Shown one piece after another: positions 37,352-54,783 of a stretch of DNA of 64,000 bases. Below the pieces are notes generated by a model. It had not been told where the DNA came from and did not search any database. It was given only the letters and a program-made list of their open reading frames with translations. The translations under genes and the position numbers were made by a program. Positions within the stretch are counted from its first letter, which is position 1; the number at the start of each line of letters is the position of its first letter. Origin of the DNA: Wuchereria bancrofti (lineage: Eukaryota > Nematoda > Chromadorea > Rhabditida > Onchocercidae); assembly GCA_005281725.1 (NCBI GenBank), contig SSBO01000009.1:8184303-8248302 (forward strand), read 5' to 3'.

Positions 37352-37871
37352 CAGTATTGGAGTTAACGTTAGGAGGAAATCTTAACGCGGAAGCGACTAG
37401 GCCACTGCTTGTGCACTGCGTATCCTCCAAATGGCATACGTGATTAAGGGCAAACAAGCAATGCGATTCTTCGCCACACGACTCTTCAAAAGTTTCCTTC
37501 AGTTTCTTTCGTTTTCGTGACAACCTCCCTGAAAAAAGCAAGCTCATTTCAGTCACATTCATAAATTGGATAATACTTTTCCAAACCACCAGAATAAACC
37601 AAACTTTTAAGAAAAAAATAAAACTATCAAAAATCAAAAAAGAATTAACAGAATATTTCTGATATTCTTTTTTATCCTTATTCATTGTTCGTTGAAAAAT
37701 TTTAGAAAAAACTTTGAAAAAAAATTAGTCAAAAACACTGAAAAACATTTACCTTCCTGAGGGTTGTCAACCATAAAATCACAAATGCTAAAGTTATTGT
37801 TGGGGTGTAAAAACATGCAACTGTTCGATGCCAACGACTTACTGCTCTTCTGAGGATATCCACAAGAATTC
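37352..37871 (-). CDS. unrecognised protein, two internal exons supported
   Basis: Minus-strand exons 37871-37753 and 37528-37352 join in phase 1 and have good TTTCTAG and TTTTTTCAG acceptors and GTAAAT and GTATGT donors. The product reads NSCGYPQKSSKSLASNSC, then through DFMVDNPQEG into a basic segment (RLSRKRKKLKETFEE) and a Cys/His-containing stretch (HCLFALNHVCHLEDTQC). If the first acceptor is a trans-splice site, the start would be the ATG at MFLHPNNNF within exon 1; if not, exons lie further upstream. The 3' end is not resolved. It lies about 0.9 kb upstream of eIF5 in the same direction. No family recognised. Confidence 0.5.
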
Positions 37872-38127
37872 CTAGAAAAAAATCTTACAATCATAATCAT
37901 TAAACATTCTCTTATCGAATGAAATGGAACGAATAAGTCAGAATGAATTCAACAAGCATTGTTATAACAAGCAATTTGTTACATGGTTATAGTCAATAAA
38001 ATGAATAAAAGATAGAAGGAAGATTAGCAAGATGAACGGGATTGAGACCGCTGACTGGCAGCAAAAATTGATCTTCATATGCCGACTAACACTTCTAATA
38101 CAAACACCCATTTCAACAACCACCCTT

Positions 38128-38182
38128 CCCCCACATACACATACGCACACAGACACAGACACACACACACACACATACACAG
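38128..38182. repeat. CA-rich microsatellite
   Basis: ACACATACGCACACAGACACAGACACACACAC-like sequence, about 55 bp. It keeps a long minus-strand frame open by chance. Confidence 0.9.
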
Positions 38183-38639
38183 GCCGACATGTCATTCCTA
38201 TCTTCTTTTCTAGTCCATCGAGGTGGTTACCATTTAAATTAGGGGTAATAATCGATAAATGGCGTGAAGTTAGAAGATGAAGAGAAAAAGATAACTGCAG
38301 AGAAGGCAGACAAAGAGAAGAAGTATCGAAATTTCGGAGAAAAGAAAATTCCAGTTTTCTGTTAGTCATCGATATTTTAAGGAGGAGAAAAAAAAAGGAA
38401 ACCGAAAAAAAGGAAACCATATGAACTGTGACTGGAATTTTAACTATCCTAAAATATTTCGCACTTTAACAATTTCATAAATTTCATTTTCAACTAAACT
38501 AATGCAAAACTTTCATTACATCCTAATTTAGAGAGAGAGATCCTAATTTAATATTTGCGTATTATGACAATGGTAAAATAGATAAAATTATCCAAAAGTT
38601 GAACTCCAATACTTCAACAATTTACACTAACAATGATAG

Positions 38640-38900
38640 TATCATAATATATAAGCCTAAGTGATAACATGCCTATATTAACCTAACTAATATCTAGAAA
38701 ATACTGTGCCTCTATTGACCTAAGTGGTGTAATACCATACCTATGCTAATGACCTAATTATCATTACTATGCCTCCATTGAGCTAAGCGATACGATAACT
38801 GGCCTACGTTGACCTAACTGATGGCACACCTGTGCTGATAACATGCTTGTATCAGCCCTAAATGATAACATGCTTGTATCAATTACCTGTATCAAACTTT
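38640..38900. repeat. degenerate minisatellite with GCCTATATTGACCTAA core
   Basis: About seven to nine diverged units combine TGATAACATG, GCCT(A/C)(T/C)(A/G)TTGACCTAA and TGGTGTAATACC-like segments at roughly 30-45 bp spacing; the final two carry TGATAACATGCTTGTATCA. Confidence 0.65.
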
Positions 38901-39839
38901 CGTTATAATAGTGTGACTGTAATTAACAGCTATAAGAATAACGAATTAATCAAAAATTGATTCCATCTGGTCATATCGTACCACAAACAAACATAAATGG
39001 CAAAAATTTATGTCATTTTTCTTAATGTATGTAAGGAAAAATGCCCCCACTTCATCCTTCATTCTTCCATTCATTGCCATTGTGTCTACTTTTCATGAAA
39101 TTTATTCCAACAAAAAAGGTTGATAACAAAACTGGTCTTATCACTTAACCCTACATATCATTTAATACATTCAAATAATTCATTTCACATCAGAGACAGG
39201 AGACAATGACTGTCGCATTTCACTTATTATTTCTATCACTGGTGTAAATTTATATCAATAATAATTGCAAACAGAACACATTTTGTTGAAATTTCACATA
39301 CGCATAAAGTATACGACAGGTAACCTTACACTACAGGTAGATAAAGTTAGAAGTAATGACAGAGTAATTAAATTACTTTTACAATATAAAAATTCAACCC
39401 AAATATCTAAAATTGATTGAATGGTATGTGAAATGAGAAAGCAAATTTTTTAAACAATTTTCGGTAAATTTTAGAGATTAAAGAAAAAAATGGGAACGGA
39501 TACACACAGAATTGAAATGTAATGACGTGAAAGATAAGTGTAACAGTCGGATACGTAAAATATTAGCAAATTGATGTGATTTCACAAAACTACACAATTT
39601 AATGCGTTGGAATGATTCCAAATAAAACAGTTTGAATGTTTTAAGTAACTAAGAGCACATTGATTTTGGACGATTGTCTGATAAATTTACATCTTCACGC
39701 ACGTCCGTCATTATTTACATACCACAGCAAAACAGCTATATATTCTTTTCCCATCCTGAAAAAAGGCTTAAATGATTCCAATCAATGCGCTCATTTTCTC
39801 TCTCCACATACCTCTGCACCATCAACAATAAGTGCCACT

Positions 39840-39932
39840 TCACACACACATACATACGTACACACACATACATACATACATACACACATACATATATAAA
39901 TACACACAGAGATACGGATACATCGAGACGAA
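39840..39932. repeat. ACAT/ACAC microsatellite
   Basis: CACACACATACATACGTACACACACATACATA-type sequence; open in several frames and the source of spurious His/Thr/Tyr ORFs. Confidence 0.9.
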
Positions 39933-40138
39933 CAAACACAGTTATATATACATGTTCAGCTACAGAGAAACGTGTACACAGACATAGGCGCACATGTAGC
40001 AGACGTATGCGCACGTACACGAAAGTACACGCATGTAGTAGCGCACACGTACTGTGATGAGTGGGAGATCAGTGTACTAGGAAAGAATGGTAACTATGGT
40101 TAGAGGTCAATTTACACATTGCAAAGGTCAATTTGTTC

Positions 40139-40371
40139 TTTCATTCATTCCATTCATTCATTCCATTCATTCATTCCATTCATTCATTCATTCATTCATT
40201 CATTCATTCATTCATTCATTCATTCATTCATTCATTCATTCATTCATCCATTCATTCATTCATTCATTCATTCATTCATTCATTCATTCATTCATTCATT
40301 CATTCAATCATTCATTCATTCATTCATTCATTCATTTATTCATTCATTCATTCATTCATTCATTCATTCAA
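40139..40371. repeat. (ATTC)n tandem array
   Basis: About 230 bp of nearly uninterrupted ATTC/TTCA repeats with a few single-base variants. It is the same motif that borders the assembly gap at 63242. Confidence 0.98.
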
Positions 40372-43300
40372 TCTATTTTGAATAGCAATTACAAAAATTT
40401 CAATTTTCGCAGGAATAAGGAAATAATTTTCATTAATTTAGATATAATCTTGAGTAAAAATAAACGAAAAGATGAAATTCAAAATGATTTCCAATTATGA
40501 AATATTGTAAATAAATATCAGAATAAGTTATTCACTGTTAATTCAATTATATTAAATATACAGATTATTATTAACTTATTGTTAACAAAAGGGAATGGAA
40601 AAGAAAGTTACGTCTTCTTAAGATTTTATAATTTTTGATCAAATAAGAAAGTTACATTAGAAAAAAAAGAAGCTACAAAATTTTTTGTCCATTTCCAAAA
40701 AAGTTTAACGAATAATTTTGTTTGTCAAAATTATTTGTTAAAGCATTGTTGGAGCAAAGATGAAGAAAGTGGCCTAGCAAATATGCAATTAACTTATAGC
40801 TGATGCTGAGAAATCTTTTAAAATTTATAATTTTCTTCTTACTTTTTACATTCATAACAGCATTTAGTCATTTAAGAGAAAAAATTTAGTCTTAACAACA
40901 ACAATAAAACCTAAGTAAACAGGGCTAAGCAACAATAATAATTTCAATAAGGCTTTTGCAGGATTAACAACAATGACAAATTTACCTTTCTCTCTTCACA
41001 GTTCATAGAAAAACATATAAAATACTTTCTTTTTTTTTTGCATTTTCAAATTTATTTTTATAAAATTTAAACAAATTTAGTTGAAATTGTACCGTTAAAA
41101 ATTATGTTAGAATTAGATTTTAATTTATTCATCGCTAATTTATTTTATGTTTCAAACTTATTTTTTAGTGAAAATTATCATTTACCTCATTTTTTTTTTT
41201 GAGAGTGTTCATAATTGTATTATATTTGGTTTTGACAAATTTTCCAACAATACAGTAGAGTGTAAAAATTCCTTCATTGGTAGGTCTTTAACATTTCTCT
41301 AATAATTAATTCTTTAAACAAAACAAATTGAAAAAAAGAATAATTAAACAATGAAGGAAAGAAGTAATTACTACTATTTATGCATTTAAGAGTGGTGCAA
41401 ACGAAATTACACCTTCTAACTGTAAATTTCAAATTATTATTGTTATTAAATGCAAACTCAAATTTACTGATTAAATATTTTTTTTTTTGTTAACTAATAC
41501 TAATTGTAGGCATTGTAATTGTCGAATATATCTGATCAAAACTTTCCAAATGTAATAATAATTTCGTTAGGCTTTAAAGAATTATAGGAAATTAGCAGAC
41601 AGTAATATTATGATGACCTCAAGCAATAACTCTGACCTCTCTGTTGTTCTAGAAAGTGTTTTTGGAATTTCTTGTCGAATAAATATCACTGAGATGGATT
41701 TATCTTCAAAATATCAAAATAGTCAATTAAAATTTTGTTTCCGTTCAAGAAATTTTTTCATTTTGTTGCATAAGACAAGGTGACAATTGAGAGTGACAGT
41801 TTTTTTTTCTTTTTCAGTGAGGGAAACACTTATTGAGAGCCTTTTCACTTTTCAATTCTATCGAATTACTAAATAATTAGAAAATCTCCTGTAATACTAA
41901 AACGACTAATTATTTATTAATAGTTGCTTACAGTTTTTTTTTTTTTTGTTAAAATTTCAATAGCTTCATGTCTCTTTTGACAGACATTATTGCATCATAG
42001 TTATTTATAAACAATTCCCATGATAAATACACTATTAAAATTTTATCATTCATCGTCTTTGCTACTTTACAATCTAGTATTGCACTGAAATCAAAAAAAA
42101 AAACGCTTTAATTAGTTTGTTAATTAACATAATCTTCTTAATCTTAAGTAAGTATGAAAGAAAATACAAACAATAAATGACTGAAAATAAAACGTCAAGT
42201 AAGAAATAAACAGACTTGTATTTATTTTAAAATATTATACAATATCAAATTAAAAAAATTCCATTAATATGTTTTTTTCATAAAAATGATATTAGTATTT
42301 ATATCTTTTGTAATTATATGATAAAACATTGTTAACATGATTGGTCAATTAAAAAATTTTTTCAATCTCTAAATGCATCAAATCAATTTGCATGCATTAA
42401 GTTAGTTTGCAAATATCCAAATTTCCAGTTAACTTCTAATTTGTAACATTTTTTCCTGATTATATATTTTCATTTTATAATCTGTGAATTTTTTCTTTTA
42501 AAATTTTTCATTTACTTTAGCTCTAATATTTAATCATTCTCTGATACAAGAGGCTAACACTAATAATTTTGAAATTTTTATAATAGTTAAATACAATTAT
42601 AGCTTATATAACAATCTAAATAATTTTTTTGTAAGTTTTTTTCTTTCAAAATGCTTTAATAAATGGCTTATTTTTGATAGAATAATTTCTGAATTCACTG
42701 TAATAACCTCCAAACAATGTTAAATTTGTTAAAAGAAAAAAAAAAGTGATGTAAAATTTAATTACTTACATATTATCACTCAGTAGTATTCAACATTTAT
42801 TGGAAGTGGAATTTTAAAAAAGTAAAATACGTTGTAACATCGTATAAATTCACCTGGAAATAAATCTTACGATGAATTTACTATCCATTTCATATATATG
42901 TTGCATTTGAAGATTTAATTTAAAGAAAAAGAAAATTCATTTAGCAGTTCACTTCAATTTTACTACTATTTGAAACAATTTCAAAAAATTTATATATCCT
43001 TTATTGAAGCTATAAAGTGAGATGTCAGAAGAAAGCAGTAATTGAAATTTATTTATTCAAGATTATTTAATTATTAATTCGTTACTCAAAATTATTTAAT
43101 TAATTATTAAATTTATTTATTATAATGTGATGCCTAATGTGACTAAATGAGTATTGATTGTTAAGGATTTGGTTTGCTGAAGAGAAAAGACAATAAAAAA
43201 AGTTAAAAGTATTAACGAAAATAAAGAATAATTCATTAAATCATTTTTAAAATTTAAAAATAAAAATTTGAGAAAGAAAATTAAAACTGATATGTATCTG

Positions 43301-43990
43301 CTAAAACATTTCATTTTTCAAACTTCTGTTGTTTTTTGAAAGAAAAAATTCATATTATAATAAGATAATTGAATTAAAAAACTGTTGAAGAACTAAACTG
43401 GAAAAATTATTGCTATCATTTTTCTGATAACAAATAACTGAAAATTACTCGTTATTCTTTTAGCAAACAACAAAGAATACTACTGATAACAAATTAACGA
43501 TATCATTACGAACGTTTGCTATTCATTCCTAATTCGATGAATCTTTTCGGCTGCAATAGAATAGTTTTCTAATATTTTTTGTATATTCAGCTATCATTTA
43601 AAATATTAAAAAAAAAAGATGAAAAATCATTATTTAATTTTCTGCTTTAGAAATAATAATGCTAAAAGATCTAACAAATATATAAGATTTTATAAATTAC
43701 TTAGCAAAATTACTAGCAAGATTAAATAATAATCTTGAAAATTTCTACATCATTTTCAAATTTTTTAATCTTATTCTATAATATTTGAATTATTTTCAAT
43801 TTCTTTAAATAAGAATATTTCAATGATAGCTAGGGATTGATTAATTTTAAATATATCATAGCTATATTATCAATATCAATATAAATAATTCAAATAATGA
43901 TACTATCTAAACTAGTATTACTTATTAGTAATCTAAGCCAAAAAAGAAAAAAAGTATGGGAATGATTGGATGCTATTAATTCTAAAACAA

Positions 43991-43997
43991 ATTTCAG
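43991..43997 (+). promoter_or_regulatory. splice acceptor directly before PLA2-like start
   Basis: ATTTCAG ends one base before the ATG at 43998. With no upstream coding exon visible, this is best explained as a spliced-leader acceptor. Confidence 0.45.
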
Positions 43998-45361
43998 ATG
44001 TATTTTCGCACACTGATATTAGCCTGCTTAATAGCATCAACATATTCAGCAATTTGGAATCTTTTTGGCATGAAAAAATGCATTGGTGGAAAAAGTTTAA
44101 TTTATTACAACGGATATGGATGTAACTGTGGATTGGGACGAAAATATCAACTTCCAGTTGATGATGTTGACATGTAAATTATTTATCTATTTGAGTTATG
44201 ATTAAATATATTCCATGAAATTGTTTATTGAAATTTTTAAATTTTATATGTAAAGTTGTGCAATGTTAAATTTTCTTTCCTATGATAATTTAAATTAAAT
44301 TTGAAAAAAAAAACCGAGAGAGAGAACAAAAGAAGGGATGAGCAATAAAAATGGTCATTTAGTATTGCATTTAGTATTTAGCATTATTATGCTATCACTA
44401 GGATAAAAATCATTTTACTTAGTCAAATTTTAGTTGGAAAATTGTTGGGACAACATAAAATTGTATCAATGTGTATTTATTTTCTATTTTAATTCTTTTC
44501 CTTAAATAATTCATACTAATTAGTTGCTTCATTTGAATTAATTAACATTAAAACAATTTTTTTTTCGTTTAAATTTAAAATGATTACGTACGACTTCCAC
44601 TTTTTAAATTAAAAAAAAAAAAGGAAATTTTAGTTGTTGCATACGTCACAAAGGTTGCTATAGTGCAGCTGTAGAAAGCGGTGATTGTAAACATTGGATA
44701 TTACCCTATTTTACCACTTATAAATGGAAATGCATGTATAAAAATCCCATCTGTAACGGTTTGTTTTCAATTTCTTTTTTTTCTTATAAAAAATTAATTA
44801 TTGGAAAGAAAAAAAAAATACTTTGCAACGATATTTCTAATTGATTAATTCAATGAATTGTTAAAATTAATTTTAGATAATGTTATAAGTCACAAAAACA
44901 ATATTAGTTTAGTTATTTTAGGTAAAAAAAAAAGAAAAAATGGACAAAAAAAAAGCCAAAGGTATTTTAAATATTAGCATTAAAGCTATATATGAGTCAT
45001 TTTAGCTAAGAAAAAAATGCAAGAAGAAAAAAATGGTAAAAATGCCTGAAATATTAAAACAAAAAAAAAAATTTTTCTAAATTGATTAAATTTAAAAAGT
45101 TATGAAAATAAACCACAATATGATATGATAATAAGTAGATCATGCAACACAGTAAATAAAGAGACTATAATTATAACATTTGAATATTATCAAGTACTTT
45201 TTTTCTTTTTTCTTTTAGAAGTGAATAATTCAAAGAATATCTGTGCAACAGCAATTTGTAATTGTGATAGCGAATTTGTTAACTGTTTGGAAGAGAATGA
45301 TTTCATCAATATGAAGCCAACATGTCTGATCAATATGAATACGGAACGAAATTTGAAATGA
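43998..45361 (+). CDS. secreted phospholipase A2-like protein with Lys in place of catalytic Asp
   Basis: Three exons: 43998-44173, 44634-44758 and 45219-45361, giving 147 aa. Residues 1-18 form a signal peptide (MYFRTLILACLIASTYSA). The secreted PLA2 core follows: calcium loop YGCNCGLGRK (residues 40-49), then PVDDVDICCIRHKGCY (53-68) where the family has CC..HD.CY, and later ICNCDSEF with Asp117. Active-site His64, Tyr68 and Asp117 are present. The calcium-binding Asp after His is Lys65, and the last Gly of the G-x-G-G loop is Arg48. Enzymes of this family need that Asp to bind calcium, so the product is probably catalytically inactive, like K49 PLA2 homologues; a binding role is inferred. 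At least 14 cysteines fit an extracellular disulfide-rich fold. AATAAA lies at 45375-45380. Confidence 0.85.
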
Positions 45362-45380
45362 AATGAAATGATTAAATAAA

Positions 45381-47189
45381 ATTATTATAGCTAGAAAAAG
45401 AAAATGATTAAGACTACTTAAATATTTTAATAACATATTGTCTATATATATGTGTTATGTAATAAAATGATAATGAAATTGATCAAATATCATTGTTATC
45501 ATATATCATGCCATGATTGATATCACATATGATAACTATTAGATAATAAATTAATCGAATCATGAATATAAATTATACAAATTATTACATAAAAAATATT
45601 TACGACAATTTGATAACATTGAAATACTGAATCAATTTACTGAATTAAAATTGAAATTTGATTTAGAGGTTTGATAGAAAAGTAATCGTAGAATGAAGTT
45701 ATCTATGAATACTTTCTACTGTTATACACACAATGAAATGAAAAAAATTCTCAAAAGATTTGTTTACATTTCTTCGATCGTAGTATATGCATTTCTGCAT
45801 GCATCCATCAATCCATGAACATATTTTAATTTTTTTTCCAATTACAAAAGATACAAACACATACACACATGTAGGACTTGAGATGCACCGATTGCATAGC
45901 GATCCAAAATGGCATTAAGATTTTTTGAATTTTGAAAAAGGATTTTTAGCAGTGTTTTATTTTCAGCAGATTTGAAATTTGGCTAAGTTCATAAGAGCCT
46001 GTGAGTAAGTTTGAGAATTGCACTGCGTCTTGGCCAAGTTCATGGGGACCTATGAGTAAGTTTGAGGATTGCACTGTATCTTGGCTAAGTCCATGACAGT
46101 TTATGATTAAGTTCGACAATCATATTTTGGTTAAGTTTCGAATTGTCAGCAATCGATTTTTACTTAGTTTACATATTGTAGTGTGGCATATATGCGTAAA
46201 TATGCAAAATTTTTTCCTCTAATTTATCCATACTGATGAATGATAGATAAGGCATTCAGGAATATGTCATCTAATATTGAACTGATGTTTTTCGAAATAA
46301 ATTAATTCATTGTTTATCACCCGAGGAGGAGGAGGGAAAGAAAAGGAGCAGGATTGTTTGATTTTCAGATGGTATGAAATTTGCATATCTTAGCGTTCAT
46401 TTAGTCGTATTCAAGATGTGTATTGGTATACTTTCCGATAGAAGTAACACCCTTCCTACGTGTGTATTATCCTTTTTCTTTCCGAGATTATGAATCACAC
46501 GTGCTGTAGAGCAATTTCTTGATCCTTATAGTTCAATATACAGCTTATTTTTTTTTATTCATTGTGAACTCTGAACACGACAAAAAATTTGCATATCGTC
46601 AGGTTCCTTAAGTAGTTTATGTATTCTTAATGGTTTATTTCTCAAATGGTATGATCTATCGTAATGTAAGTTGCTAGACACATTCTGTATTATTTTAGGG
46701 AACGAATGGCAAATCTTTAGTCACTTTGTTTCGTATTTTTCTCGTAGGTTATTCTTGCAGGTATCTTTCTTTACAGAAATACGGGTCTGTTTTCTTCTTA
46801 AACTTTAAATTTATCTCATTAAAAGTTTCTGGCACTCTCTTACACGGTGAATGAAACAAATATGTTGTTGAGCAGTGAAGGTGCAATAAGAAAATGAGTA
46901 ATGTTAAGGCAGGATTGTTAATTCATCATACTTTGTTATTATTATTATAGAAGGTATAACTATTTTCGTTTTACATTTAGTTAAAATTGTTTAACAGATG
47001 ACCTTTTGTATGTGGATGCTATCAAATTGTGTTTCCATGTCATTTGTTCCAAAAGATGGAATGATGTAGAATGATATTGTCGTGTAAAATTTCACTCAAA
47101 ACATCATTTAGTGCTAATTAAAAATGGAAATCTGAGTTAATTATGACTCCGATCTTGTGTAGCGTAGCATGATCTATAACTTCATTTTA
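45381..47189. other. intergenic, 5' flank of plk-1
   Basis: No gene supported. Holds the 51-bp tandem repeat (45979-46140) and a G/A-rich stretch (GAGGAGGAGGGAAAGAAAAG near 46323). The less AT-rich part from about 46300 to 46750 may hold promoter elements. Confidence 0.5.
45979..46140. repeat. 51-bp tandem repeat, three copies plus a partial
   Basis: Copies begin at 45979, 46030 and 46081 with exact 51-bp spacing, each starting TTGG(C/T)(T/C)AAGT and containing GAGTAAGTTTGA(G/GG)ATTGCACTG or a variant; a fourth partial copy starts at about 46127. Confidence 0.85.
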
Positions 47190-47190
47190 G
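47181..47190 (+). promoter_or_regulatory. splice acceptor upstream of plk-1 start
   Basis: TTCATTTTAG ends 12 nt before the ATG at 47203 and fits a spliced-leader acceptor or the end of a 5' UTR intron. Confidence 0.4.
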
Positions 47191-47202
47191 TTTAATATCA
47201 AT

Positions 47203-51954
<4,752 letters not shown>

Positions 51955-52494
51955 AAGAAGCAAAAATTTATTTTGAATTTTTGTAGAAGTTGAAAACGTT
52001 TAGAAAGTTTTAATGGTCTTTTAATAGAACTAATAGAATTAGCCAACATATATATGCTGGTAAAGCTTATCATTTTTATGCAAGCTGTTTGCATTGTGCT
52101 TATCCATTTCATAGCCATAGATTGTACTTTTACTGCATTGAAATTATTGCTGACTCTAGCCAGTGGACAGCACAATTCTTTGGTTTAGTAGAAGAAATCT
52201 CAAGACCTTCACCTGAGATATCGGTAAAAATTTTAAAAAGGTAGAACTGTGTCTCCAGCACTTTCTTTATAGCAAAAAGGTCTGCTAAGTTCTTGGTGAA
52301 ATAGTGAAATTTATTTTTCGATCATCCTGAAATTATGATGATAAAAGTGTTTTTCTTCCTTCCGTGTAAACTTTGGTTCTTCATTGATTTCTTAACTTTA
52401 CCTTTTTCTAAAATGTATCAAGTGAAGCAATTTTTTATCTGGTTAATATTGCTTACTTAAACTTATACACTGTTATCATAGGGAAAAAGAAACG

Positions 52495-52523
52495 TTTTTT
52501 TTTTTTTTTTTTTTTTTTTTTTT
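52495..52523. repeat. homopolymer T29
   Basis: Twenty-nine consecutive T, the longest homopolymer in the window, about 540 bp past the plk-1 stop. Confidence 0.95.
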
Positions 52524-54692
52524 GTATGATGGATTAAAATAAATAGAATTAACTTTTACTTTTCAAGAAAATTCTTGTACTATTTAAAACAGTAGTATTG
52601 AAATTTCGATCTCAAAAAATTTTATAAAATCGCTATAATTTAGTATATACTAAAGCATTTACTAGGAAATAAGTAAGTATTCTTGATATGGAAAAAATCA
52701 TAAAAATTAAGCGAAAGCATTTATTATCTAAACGTAAATGCTCAATGTAGTTAATGGAAAATATTTTTAACATATTAGTTGATATTGCTTTAAAATTTTA
52801 CCATATTTAGCGTTTTTTTTTATTTCTTTCATCTAAATAATGCTTATTTTTATTCGGTTAATTACGTGCTTATACTTTTCTTTCATTCTTTTTCATGTTA
52901 TATGATGATCAATTTGCTAACTTTTATTGTTGCAGAATGTTGACATAAATTTGTCAGTTATTGCTATTATTGTCATATATATTTTTGCTTTTTCAACTTA
53001 TAAGAATAACACGATTACAACATCAACAAATTACTTTCAATTACGCAATGAATGTTCGTGTTAAGGAAGAGTATTGCATAAATAGTGGGGGAAGATTACA
53101 TATTGCGCTTTTTTAATAAAATTTCCACTATTTTAGGATAGAATAATAAAAAATGAAGTGAAATTGCTATTTCATCATTCTTTCCAAATAGTCTCTTTGA
53201 TGCTTCATTTATACATTGTAAATTTCAATGTAACAAATCATCCACGATGGAAAACACTTGTATAAAATAGCTTTTGATGAGCATATTTCATTTTTATAGA
53301 CCATACAGTATCATCAATAAGTCATTTTTCGCATTTTTTTTCTCTACTTTTCTAGTGCATTTGAAATTATTTCGATATTAAGAAATTTCATTATGCACAA
53401 AGTTGAGAATATTCAAATTTTTTGCAATCATATGATAAATCAACAATGATTACGATTCAGTATTCGAAATTTAGACAGTTTGTAAATTATCTACTAGTTG
53501 AAGTTTATACTAGAGATGATTTCATGTATTCTAAAAGTAATTTGTACTTTCGATTTGATTGTGTAATATTTAAGCAGTGATTAGATTATAGAAGCAAAAA
53601 ATTGCAACAATAGGTGGTAAATATATGACAGTAAGTGATAAAGGACCTATGAGTGATAATTGATAATAATTTGTAGTCCATACACGAATTGATTTTTGAA
53701 ATGAGCAAGGATGTATATAAACATAAAAAAGGTGAAAGAAAGAGGAAAGAGATAATGAAATATATTTAACAACTGCATTTCATGAACGAAGAATTGTCAC
53801 ATTTATATTTGGTATATCTCAAAGGCTGCTAACAGGTGCAAGGTGCAAGGTATGTTGCAAAAATAATTTGAAAGAAATATTTGGAAAAAAAGTTTGGATA
53901 AATTTTTTTCCTTTCATTCGGAAGAAAAGATAATATAAACATCTGTATAAAACGTATGAAATAAAAAAGATTAAAAAATCCAAATTCGAAATTTTGTACA
54001 AATATAATAAGAAAAGTCAAAAAAAAAAAAATCTGAAACAAAAAGATCTGAAAACTTTTTTTTTTTTTTTAATATAATACTTTTATGAGAATACAATAAT
54101 ATAAGACATTCATTTCACATGGTAATATGAGATAAGTCTTAGTGAATACATATTAAAGAAAAAAAAAGGGAAGAAAGTACCACAGTAATAAAAATAATAA
54201 TAAAATTATGATCGCTTATTTATTTCTTTTCTTTTTCTTTTTTTTTTCTTGTAATTAACAATTGCCTAATACTAATTATTATTAGCAAAAAAAAAAAATT
54301 TTTTTTATTTAGATTAAACGTTTTTAGAATAATTAATAAAAAGAAAAAAGTGTAAATCGATTGGATTAATTAAAATAGATTAGTTTTAAAATAAGTCCCT
54401 TAAATTTATCAAAACTAACAAAATATCTCAAAATGACAGTTGTGAACAATGAAAGAGAGTTGATGAGATAGTGAAGATAGATATAAGAGAAATGAGGAAA
54501 AGGGTAAGCTAAGAATATTTGATACACATAATATTTCAATAAACTAGACATCTCTTTTGACTTTTACCGCCCAAAAGAAGTATGCCGTCTTGTTAAAGGT
54601 AATAGACATGGGTCAATAAGATTAGCTTCACCTTTGACATCTGCTAACAATCAACAATTATAGTAGAAGAGAGAGAGAGAGAGAGGTAAACT

Positions 54693-54783
54693 ACTAACCA
54701 TTGATAATATATCACATCTCTCACCTGAATGAACAAGAATAACTAACCGTTGACAATATATCACATCTATCACCTGAATGAAT
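54693..54783. repeat. 49-bp tandem repeat, two copies
   Basis: ACTAACC(A/G)TTGA(T/C)AATATATCACATCT(C/A)TCACCTGAATGAA begins at 54693 and at 54742; the copies differ at only a few positions. Confidence 0.9.

Larger units (their letters stand above)
37872..43997. other. gene-poor region with microsatellites and minisatellites
   Basis: About 6.1 kb with no gene that I can support. It contains a CA repeat (38128-38182), a degenerate GCCTATATTGACCTAA-type array (about 38640-38900), an ACAT/ACAC repeat (about 39840-39930) and an (ATTC)n array (40139-40371). On the minus strand at 43120 a 38-codon stretch (MNYSLFSLILLTFFIVFSLQ...) looks like a signal peptide but has no other support. Confidence 0.55.

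Noticed and set aside
37962..38420. 152-codon minus-strand ORF with VCVCVC
   Set aside because: Kept open by the CA microsatellite; no domain.
43120..43314. Minus-strand ORF with a signal-peptide-like stretch
   Set aside because: Only 38 residues follow the plausible start, without cysteines, processing sites or related copies in the window.
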